11,350 nt of DNA from Oscillospiraceae bacterium. Its GTDB lineage: Bacteria > Bacillota > Clostridia > Oscillospirales > Ruminococcaceae. Shown one piece after another: positions 5,743-11,350 of the stretch (the first letter of the stretch is position 1; the number at the start of each line of letters is the position of its first letter). The notes under the pieces are model-generated. The model worked only from the letters and a program-made list of their open reading frames with translations, was not told where the DNA came from and did not search any database. A program made the translations under genes and the position numbers. The stretch spans positions 1 through 11,350 of the forward strand of contig JAIEDJ010000369.1 in NCBI GenBank assembly GCA_029068025.1. Reading direction: 5' to 3'.

Positions 5743-7530
5743 ATGGTTGAGATCAAAGGTAAGCAGTTATGCGAGAACTGCTTTGAAGAAATAACGACGC
5801 CGGTTTGTTTGCACTGCGGATATAAGGCAGGTATGAACGATCCGACGATGCTCGCGCCGGGAAGCGTGCTTCTCGGAAAATACATTGTCGGCAGGATCAT
5901 GGGCAAGGGCGGCTTCGGCGTTACATACCTTGCTTATGATGTGACCATGGGAAGAAAGGTCGCGATAAAGGAGTTCTTCCCATACGGGGTCGCCTTACGC
6001 GCCACAGGTACCACAACGGTCTCCGTTTCCTCCATGGACAACGCCGACGCGTTCAAGCTAGGAGCGGAGAAGTTTTACAATGAGGCGAAGCTGGTCGCAA
6101 AGTTCAACGGAAACCCCAACATCGTGGGAGTATACGAATTTTTCTACGAGAACGATACAGTGTACTTCGCGATGGAATACCTCAAGGGACACACACTCAA
6201 GGAGCATATACAGGAGCACGGTCCGCTCAACGCGTCACAAGCTCTGTTTATCGCTCAGAACGTATCCAACGCGCTTATGGCGGCGCACAGCTCCAATGTG
6301 CTGCACCGCGATATCTCGCCGGATAATATCATCATCTGCGACAACGGAGACGTTAAGCTGATCGATTTCGGCGCGGCGCGTCAGGTAGTCGCCGAGCACT
6401 CGCAGAGCTTTTCTGTTATCCTGAAGCCCGGCTTTGCGCCGCTGGAGCAGTATCAGAAAAAGGGAAACCAAGGCCCGTGGACGGATATCTATTCTCTGGG
6501 AGCAACGATCTACTACGCTCTTACCGAGGACATTCCCGAGGATCCCATGTCGCGCCTGGACAATGACGAGGAGTACAGCTCCAATAAATACAATATAAAT
6601 CCGGAGCTTTGGCGCGTTATTTCCAGGTCGACCCAGCTTAAGATCGACGACCGCTACGGCGACATTTTCCAGCTTAAAAACGACCTGTCCACGATAACCA
6701 TAGATCCGGTGCCGCTTGTTGCTCCCAATGAGCAGTCCGCCGAGAAAATGCCGGAGTTCCGGACGGCCGTGCCGTATGGCATGACGCAAAGCGCCGTTTC
6801 GCAGCCGATAAATCAGCCCATGGGCGTTGGCGCTCCCGTTTATGCGCCGGCACCCGCTCCCGTCAACGCGGCAGTGCCCACGATGTACCCGCAGCAGCTT
6901 GCGCCCAATGGAATGGGTGCTCCTGTCAAAAAGAGCTCCAAGGGCAAGATAGCCGGGATATGCGCAGGTCTTGCGGCTGTGGCTGCGGCGGCGATCATAA
7001 TTCCGATAGCCGTTACCTCGAACAAGGACAGCGGAGATCATATTTCGTCCGGCTACAGCTACCCGTCGTACTCAACGCCGTCTGCAAGCTCGTCCAAGCC
7101 GGAAGGTAGCGGCACGACAACCACAAAAGTCACCAACAAAAGTTACACAGACCCTGATGGCTATTCGTTTACCTATACCGGCGAGTGGAGCAGCAATATG
7201 CCCAACGGACAAGGCACAGCTGTTTATTCAAGCGGCGGTTACTACGAGGGCGAATGGAAAGACGGCAGGAAGAACGGGCAAGGCAAATTAGTTTATGGGG
7301 ACGGCATTGCGAGTTACGAAGGCGAATGGAAAGATGGTGTCCAAGATGGATACGGCATATATCGCGACGCAGTTCGTCAAGCCGGTAAGGATCATCCATA
7401 TGTCTACGAGGGCTATTTTAAGAACGGTGAAAGACACGGTTGGGGAAAACTGACATATAGTGACGGTTCGGGCAAAGAAGGCGAATGGAGTAACGGTAAA
7501 TATCTCGAAGGAACCGGAACTCATTTTTAA
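5743..7530 (+). CDS. Zinc-ribbon Ser/Thr protein kinase with extracellular MORN repeats
   Basis: This 595-residue transmembrane kinase begins with a four-cysteine zinc ribbon (C10, C13, C22, C25). The kinase domain covers about 45-315: glycine loop GKGGFG (54-59), Lys76 in VAIKE, Glu114, HRD (188-190) with Asn195, DFG (208-210), and KPGFAPLEQY in the activation/P+1 region. The catalytic loop reads HRDISPDN rather than HRDLKPEN, which I recall as normal for this clostridial family. A Pro/Ala/Met-rich linker (330-395) leads to KKSSKGK and a membrane helix (403-424). Outside are a Ser/Thr spacer and about five MORN repeats (478-593), such as YYEGEWKDGRKNGQG. MORN repeats bind lipids or proteins in other systems; the ligand here is unknown. 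It starts seven bases after AAGAGGG, 18 bases after the phosphatase. It is closely paralogous in its cytoplasmic half to the kinase at 8306. Confidence 0.94.
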   Translation: MVEIKGKQLCENCFEEITTPVCLHCGYKAGMNDPTMLAPGSVLLGKYIVGRIMGKGGFGVTYLAYDVTMGRKVAIKEFFPYGVALRATGTTTVSVSSMDNADAFKLGAEKFYNEAKLVAKFNGNPNIVGVYEFFYENDTVYFAMEYLKGHTLKEHIQEHGPLNASQALFIAQNVSNALMAAHSSNVLHRDISPDNIIICDNGDVKLIDFGAARQVVAEHSQSFSVILKPGFAPLEQYQKKGNQGPWTDIYSLGATIYYALTEDIPEDPMSRLDNDEEYSSNKYNINPELWRVISRSTQLKIDDRYGDIFQLKNDLSTITIDPVPLVAPNEQSAEKMPEFRTAVPYGMTQSAVSQPINQPMGVGAPVYAPAPAPVNAAVPTMYPQQLAPNGMGAPVKKSSKGKIAGICAGLAAVAAAAIIIPIAVTSNKDSGDHISSGYSYPSYSTPSASSSKPEGSGTTTTKVTNKSYTDPDGYSFTYTGEWSSNMPNGQGTAVYSSGGYYEGEWKDGRKNGQGKLVYGDGIASYEGEWKDGVQDGYGIYRDAVRQAGKDHPYVYEGYFKNGERHGWGKLTYSDGSGKEGEWSNGKYLEGTGTHF

Positions 7531-7537
7531 ATAATAT

Positions 7538-7609
7538 GGCACAGTCACACAGAACCGTGCGGCAAGCGGGCTTATCGTCGGCACCTCGCCAAAGGTCGGG
7601 CTGTCGTGA
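7538..7609 (+). pseudogene. PASTA-domain-like remnant
   Basis: Just after the MORN kinase stop, in another frame, 23 codons read GTVTQNRAASG ... PKVGLS and end in TGA at 7607. This resembles the second half of a PASTA repeat (GTV-x-Q-x-x-AAG ... G-x-x-V-x-L-x-S), the usual outer domain of bacterial Ser/Thr kinases. It has no start codon, and a TAA lies immediately upstream. It is most simply the tail of an earlier kinase ectodomain. The stretch is short, so chance cannot be excluded. Confidence 0.4.
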
Positions 7610-7639
7610 CGATTGCGTTGTTTAAGAAAGGAGCACATT

Positions 7640-8077
7640 ATGGACAATCAAAACGGCGAAACAATATTTGTAACGGGCAAGGGCATGAAGATGCCGGCGG
7701 TCCTCATAGCGGGATTTGTCTTGATCGGCATTAGTACAGCTTTGAGCGTTGCTTTTTCCTCGGAATTTTTCACTATAATATTTGGTGTGGCGATCATTTA
7801 TGGAATAGGTTGTATTATAATGTATTTCAAGTACCAGCATATGACGATCTCCGTTTCAAATCTTAGGATCATGGGCAGTGAGGTTTATCATAGCTACGTA
7901 GACATCTCGCTCAGCCGTGTGAACGGCGTTCAGCTGAACGGAAACGGCTTTTTTACGGTAACATATATTAATGACTCGGGCAAACAAAAAAAGGCGGTAT
8001 TCCCCAAAATGGAAAACTCCGAGCAGATCTGCAACGCGATCTACAGCCTGATCTCCGCGCCGCCGTCTCCTCAGTAG
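7640..8077 (+). CDS. Small two-helix membrane protein with PH-like domain
   Basis: This 145-residue protein has two membrane helices (19-39 and 43-63) joined by a very short turn, so both ends lie on the same side. After them comes a domain of about 75 residues (66-140) with alternating beta strands and a final helix: MTISVSNLRIMG, then ISLSRVNGVQL, then a C-terminal helix from SEQICNAIY. This is the layout of bacterial PH-like (bPH) domains attached to membrane hairpins. The start at 7640 follows AAAGGAG (7627-7633) by six bases; an ATG at 7613 lies before the ribosome binding site and is not used. It sits between the two kinases, 109 bases after the first, and probably belongs to the operon. 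A membrane-bound scaffold is possible. The domain call rests on pattern only. Confidence 0.75.
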   Translation: MDNQNGETIFVTGKGMKMPAVLIAGFVLIGISTALSVAFSSEFFTIIFGVAIIYGIGCIIMYFKYQHMTISVSNLRIMGSEVYHSYVDISLSRVNGVQLNGNGFFTVTYINDSGKQKKAVFPKMENSEQICNAIYSLISAPPSPQ

Positions 8078-8251
8078 GGCGTGATACTTATCCCGCTTAG
8101 AGTTTCCTGCAAAAAACAGGTAACTGTGCGGATATTGACGCGTTTATCTCAATGATCTAAAGTGGGATTAGTATGAGATAAGCGCCGCGTCGTGAATAAC
8201 CCGTAAATGCTCCGGAATTTGCGGGATATTCTTTTGTTTGTCGGAAAAGAC

Positions 8252-8280
8252 TTGACCTTTTTCGGGAAATATGGTATACT
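8252..8280 (+). promoter_or_regulatory. Promoter of the second kinase
   Basis: TTGACC (8252-8257), a 17-base spacer and TATACT (8275-8280) with extended -10 TGG (8272-8274). This is an almost ideal vegetative promoter, about 26 bases before the kinase start codon. Its ten-base TGGTATACTT is identical to the one before the FHA gene (1675-1684). No clear terminator separates it from the upstream operon (8078-8251), so read-through is also possible. Confidence 0.82.
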
Positions 8281-8305
8281 TTTGTTTGGAAGGGTGAGTG
8301 TATAT

Positions 8306-10690
8306 ATGATCGAGATAAACGGCAGACAGTTCTGCGAGAATTGCTTTGAAAGCGTAACGGGAGCGGTGTGCGCCTCCTGCGGATTCGATTCGTCGGACAG
8401 CGCTCCCGATCCGTCAATGCTTGTACCGGGCAGCGTCCTGCAAAACAGGTATGTCATCGGACGCGTGATCGGAAAAGGCGGCTTCGGCATCACATATCTG
8501 GCTTATGACGCGCTGGTGTGCAAAAAGATCGCCGTAAAGGAGTATTTTCCTTACGGACTTGCTCACCGCGCCATCGGAAGCGCCGATGTATCGGTCGCGT
8601 CCGCCGACAGCGCCGAGGCGTTCAGGCTGGGCGCGGAGAAGTTCTATAACGAAGCGAAGCTGGTTGCGAAATTTAACGGAAATCCTAATATCGTCAGCGT
8701 TTACGACTGCTTTTACGAAAACGGCACCGTATACATAGCTATGGAATATCTGAGCGGACGCACGCTCAAGGAATATATCCGCGAGCAGGGCGTGCTCAGC
8801 GCTCCGAAGGCGCTGTTTGTCGCAAAGAACATAGCTGGCGCGCTTGTGGTGGCACACAGCGCGTCGGTGCTGCACCGCGATATTTCACCGGACAACATTA
8901 TTTTGTGCAATAACGGGAATATCAAGCTGATAGATTTCGGCGCGGCGAGACAGGTAGTCGCTGAGCACTCTCAGAGCTTTTCTGTCATCATAAAGCCCGG
9001 CTTCGCGCCGCCGGAGCAGTACAGGAAGAAGGGCAACCAAGGACCGTGGACGGACGTTTACTCGCTGGGAACGACGCTTTATTTTACTCTTACAGGGGAT
9101 ATCCCGGACGATCCCTCGGCGCGGGTCGACGATGACGATACGTTCAAGGAGAATCTGTTTGATATTGATCCGGGCTTGTGGAAGATCATCACAAAAGCCA
9201 CTAAGCTTAAGATCGAAGAGAGATACGCGGACGCTTACGAATTGAAGAAGGCGCTTGATCTTGTTGACATCGGGACGGAGCCGCTTATAGTTTCCGACGG
9301 ATCGTCCGACGACAGCGCGGAGCCCGCGTTTGCGTCTTCGGGAAATGTCACGGATATGACCGTTTCAATTAAAACGCTCCGGCCTAAACAGAGCTTCTGG
9401 CGCAGGCATCGCCGCACGCTCATCGAGATAGTCTGCGGAGTGCTGGTCGCGGCGATCATTATCCCGCTCGCGATAAAGGCGTACAAGCCCATTGCCGACA
9501 TCACGCCAGACACAGGCGGCAGCTCATCCGCGACAGGCGACGACGCGTCAACGTCCGGAGGCAGCGGCGCGATCACCACTATCAAAAACGGTTCCGATCT
9601 GGAAAAGGAGAATTTTACCAAACCTATGTATTCGTGCCTCAACGGCGACGCAAAAGCGCTTTACGAATACATATTTGTAGGCGTCAGAGCAAACGAGAAG
9701 AATATAGTCTTGCCCTCGCTTACATATAAAGTCGGCGATATAGATAAGATCTTCAATTTTGTGCTGAACGAAAATCCGGCTTTAAATGATACGCAGGGTT
9801 ACAATCTCAACTATAACGATCTGAACAGCAATAAAGAACCCGATCCTGATGAGTATGTCATTTCAATATCTCCGATATATACGGGAATTGACCGAATGGT
9901 TGCAAACGATTATATAGTTCAATCCATTCATGATACGGTCAGATATGACGATCCCACAACCAGGATAAAACTTCTTTGCGATATCCACGATATGATTTTA
10001 AAAGAGACCGAGCATGTAGCGCGCAATTCCGGACCTGCCGCCTCAAGTACCCACGGCGTGCTGATAGATCACGCGGCGGACGATCTTGGTGTTGCGAGAA
10101 CACTTTGCGATTACGCGCAAAGAATGGGCTTTGACAGCTTTGTTGTTGAAACGGATAGAGAAGAAGACTATTCTGCCATAGTTCGTATAAAGATCGATGA
10201 TCAATGGTATAATATCGATACCTTTACAGACGGACTCATGCCATCCGGCGCAGTACACGAGATACCGCTTACCGAAGACGGTAAAATCACTCATTTTTGG
10301 TTCCTTCACTCTGACGTATGGTTTAAAGCAGGTGCTTTTGAAATTCTCGGAGATTTCGGTGAGGAATATTCATCAATAATTCCGTTCTACGACGAAACAT
10401 TAGAGGATCCGGAGGTAACAAATTACTACATTGATGATTATCTGAACAAGGAATTATACTTTGGCTTGGACGACTCTGTTTATAACTCCATACTTGAGGA
10501 TACGAAAAAATGGTTTGACAGCCAAGATGGATCGTTCGAGATTTATTTGATGTATGATTATGTCGACGAGTTTTGGAAAGTATTGCAAGAATCGTACATT
10601 TCCGATCTTTCGGAAAAATACGGAATAACCGTTTCCGGGTTTACCGGAGAGTACACGGGCGATGCCATTCGCATTACGTTTGAAACGTAA
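8306..10690 (+). CDS. Zinc-ribbon Ser/Thr protein kinase with degenerate transglutaminase-like ectodomain
   Basis: This is a 794-residue transmembrane kinase. It has the same cytoplasmic plan as the MORN kinase: zinc ribbon (C10, C13, C22, C25), glycine loop GKGGFG (56-61), Lys78, Glu116, HRD (190-192), DFG (210-212) and KPGFAPPEQY. WRRHRR precedes a membrane helix (371-390). A Gly/Ser/Thr spacer (395-425) leads to a large outer region (about 430-794). Its core resembles a transglutaminase-like domain: a helix containing GVARTLCDYAQRMGF, then strands ending IKIDDQWYNIDTF. Compared with the family pattern C-x-G-x-A / HAWN / WYxxD, the catalytic Cys position is Asp593, the His position is Ser622, and only Asp637 remains, so it is probably a binding domain. 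The start at 8306 is chosen because it follows GGAAGGGTGAG and the promoter; an upstream ATG (8207) lies before the promoter. It ends in a hairpin terminator. Confidence 0.92.
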   Translation: MIEINGRQFCENCFESVTGAVCASCGFDSSDSAPDPSMLVPGSVLQNRYVIGRVIGKGGFGITYLAYDALVCKKIAVKEYFPYGLAHRAIGSADVSVASADSAEAFRLGAEKFYNEAKLVAKFNGNPNIVSVYDCFYENGTVYIAMEYLSGRTLKEYIREQGVLSAPKALFVAKNIAGALVVAHSASVLHRDISPDNIILCNNGNIKLIDFGAARQVVAEHSQSFSVIIKPGFAPPEQYRKKGNQGPWTDVYSLGTTLYFTLTGDIPDDPSARVDDDDTFKENLFDIDPGLWKIITKATKLKIEERYADAYELKKALDLVDIGTEPLIVSDGSSDDSAEPAFASSGNVTDMTVSIKTLRPKQSFWRRHRRTLIEIVCGVLVAAIIIPLAIKAYKPIADITPDTGGSSSATGDDASTSGGSGAITTIKNGSDLEKENFTKPMYSCLNGDAKALYEYIFVGVRANEKNIVLPSLTYKVGDIDKIFNFVLNENPALNDTQGYNLNYNDLNSNKEPDPDEYVISISPIYTGIDRMVANDYIVQSIHDTVRYDDPTTRIKLLCDIHDMILKETEHVARNSGPAASSTHGVLIDHAADDLGVARTLCDYAQRMGFDSFVVETDREEDYSAIVRIKIDDQWYNIDTFTDGLMPSGAVHEIPLTEDGKITHFWFLHSDVWFKAGAFEILGDFGEEYSSIIPFYDETLEDPEVTNYYIDDYLNKELYFGLDDSVYNSILEDTKKWFDSQDGSFEIYLMYDYVDEFWKVLQESYISDLSEKYGITVSGFTGEYTGDAIRITFET

Positions 10691-10707
10691 CGCCTATAAA
10701 ATCAATA

Positions 10708-10732
10708 ACCTCCCCGGAGTTCCCGGGGAGGT
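10708..10732. terminator. Bidirectional terminator between convergent genes
   Basis: ACCTCCCCGG (10708-10717) and CCGGGGAGGT (10723-10732) form a 10-base-pair GC-rich stem with a five-base loop. The plus-strand side continues with CATTTCTGTTTAC and the minus-strand side with TATTGATTTTAT, both T-rich. It lies between the kinase stop and the stop of the minus-strand helix-turn-helix gene, and probably serves both. Confidence 0.82.
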
Positions 10733-10741
10733 CATTTCTGT

Positions 10742-11140
10742 TTACATAGTGCCTCTGCCCCAGATGAAATCCACCGCGTCGAGGTACTCCATATGGTGCT
10801 TTACCGCGTAAAACACTCTCGCGTCCACGATATTGCGGACATACAGCGGCGACTTTCCGCCAAGCTGGAGCAGATAGCTGATCAGATCCGTATCCAGCTT
10901 CAGTATCAGCGCTATCTGGATCAGGCAGTTCCTTGTGGGAGGGCGCGTTCCGTTAAATATCTGATAACCGTAATTGCGGTCAACATTGAGTATTCGGATA
11001 ACGTCCGCTTTAGTCATTTTCTTTTCATCTATGTATTTGCTTAAAACGTCGATAAGCTCAGGAGGGGCGTTGTTTTCTATCGTCTTTTCATCAAAGAACC
11101 GCGAGTTTTCCAGCTTTTCTTCAAGCTCTGTTGTCAGCAA
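10742..11140 (-). CDS. Small helix-turn-helix protein
   Basis: This 132-residue protein is probably DNA-binding. An acidic N-terminal segment (1-27) precedes a five-helix XRE-like domain (about 28-95). TKADVIRILN (43-52) and DRNYGYQIFNG (54-64) would form the helix-turn-helix, followed by TRPPTRNCLIQIAL, where such domains commonly have 'G-x-R-x-P-x-R'. The last 40 residues (LYVRNIVDARVFYAV ...) are another helical part. The start is a TTG at 11138-11140, six to seven bases after GAGGTGG on the minus strand; no ATG fits this ribosome binding site. A good promoter lies upstream. It converges on the second kinase. I recall small proteins of this type near clostridial Ser/Thr kinases, so a link to the signalling genes is possible, but its target is unknown. 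A phage-type repressor is a less likely alternative. Confidence 0.8.
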   Translation of the reverse strand: MLTTELEEKLENSRFFDEKTIENNAPPELIDVLSKYIDEKKMTKADVIRILNVDRNYGYQIFNGTRPPTRNCLIQIALILKLDTDLISYLLQLGGKSPLYVRNIVDARVFYAVKHHMEYLDAVDFIWGRGTM

Positions 11141-11207
11141 AGGAATCCACCTCTTTTATCCGAGTTCGTACCGGGTGTCGGCAGGCACGCAACAATATAC
11201 CATATTA

Positions 11208-11236
11208 ATTATAACATATATTGACAAAAAAATCAA
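11208..11236 (-). promoter_or_regulatory. Promoter of the helix-turn-helix gene
   Basis: On the minus strand TTGATT (11236-11231), a 17-base spacer and TATAAT (11213-11208), with extended -10 TG directly upstream. It gives a leader of roughly 60 bases before the TTG start codon. A TGGTATATT (11202-11194, minus strand) resembling the -10 motif of the other two promoters lies just downstream, where a regulator could bind. Confidence 0.72.
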
Positions 11237-11278
11237 GACGTTTTTATAAATTACATGCTTATATATCATATTTCACTA

Positions 11279-11350
11279 GTACTTGGTAAAGCCTAAAACT
11301 TGGCAATCTTGCCATGCCTGATTTTGCCATCTTTAGACTTTACCAAGTAC
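11279..11350. repeat. Long imperfect hairpin with 19-base arms at the window edge
   Basis: GTACTTGGTAAAGCCTAAA (11279-11297) pairs with TTTAGACTTTACCAAGTAC (11332-11350) with one mismatch. The first 13 bases are perfect. After a small internal loop, TGGCAA (11301-11306) pairs with TTGCCA (11324-11329). The loop has a second TTGCCA (11309-11314) that could pair instead. It could be a small mobile repeat (MITE-like), a regulatory hairpin or part of a neighbouring element. The window ends exactly at the arm, so flanking duplications cannot be checked. Confidence 0.75.

Noticed and set aside
6301..6330. Kinase suspected inactive because the catalytic loop is HRDISPDN without the usual Lys
   Set aside because: Glycine loop, Lys76, Glu114, HRD Asp, Asn and DFG are all present, both kinases share the change, and it is usual in this clostridial kinase group.
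6235..7041. Minus-strand open frame of 268 codons opposite the MORN kinase
   Set aside because: Rich in Arg and His with no domain, opposite a clear kinase gene; a frame shadow. The minus-strand frames at 3594-4388 and 4435-5169 were rejected for the same reason.
8106..8120. Small hairpin CCTG/CAGG after the PH-like gene as a terminator
   Set aside because: Only four base pairs and no T-run; no terminator can be supported between 8078 and 8251.
8207..8305. Upstream ATG extending the second kinase by 33 residues
   Set aside because: It lies before the strong promoter at 8252-8280, and the first kinase starts with the same zinc ribbon as the ATG at 8306.

Overview
The window looks like a chromosomal segment of a gut Firmicute, most likely an Oscillospiraceae/Ruminococcus-type Clostridia. 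This is judged from AGGAGG-type ribosome binding sites, extended -10 promoters, moderate GC with AT-rich intergenic DNA, and the style of the FHA, PP2C and kinase proteins. It was read by eye only; no database search was possible.

Left flank (1-1776). The tail of a flavin-dependent oxidoreductase ends in a strong terminator. A flavodoxin gene follows, with a consensus promoter and ribosome binding site but a one-base frameshift after seven codons. About 700 bases of decayed sequence come next: a possible regulator start, a gene C-terminus on the minus strand with its own terminator, a perfect 30-base palindrome, and an AT-rich coding-like scrap.

Centre (1777-10690). This is a dense set of Ser/Thr phosphorylation genes, all on the plus strand. 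In order: a zinc-ribbon FHA protein; a soluble PP2C phosphatase; a secreted trypsin-like protease anchored by one membrane helix with a cytoplasmic FHA domain; a second PP2C phosphatase with a membrane helix and an extracellular Ser/Pro/Asp repeat stalk; a zinc-ribbon Ser/Thr kinase with extracellular MORN repeats; a small two-helix membrane protein with a PH-like domain; and, from its own promoter, a second zinc-ribbon kinase whose extracellular part is a degenerate transglutaminase-like domain. The first four genes fall into two FHA-then-PP2C pairs, and both pairs are joined by the same ACTGATATG stop/start overlap.

How the parts may work together (inference). The kinases would sense something at the cell surface and phosphorylate threonines inside. 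The FHA domains would read those marks, one of them tethered directly to an extracellular protease. The two phosphatases would reset the system. The kinase cores are close paralogues while the outer domains are unrelated. A PASTA-like scrap sits just behind the MORN kinase, and the outer domains sampled are more AT-rich than the cytoplasmic cores. Together these suggest that the sensor ends are exchanged while the signalling core is kept.

Right flank (10691-11350). A convergent gene for a small helix-turn-helix protein shares a bidirectional terminator with the second kinase and has a good promoter. The window ends in a long imperfect hairpin with 19-base arms.
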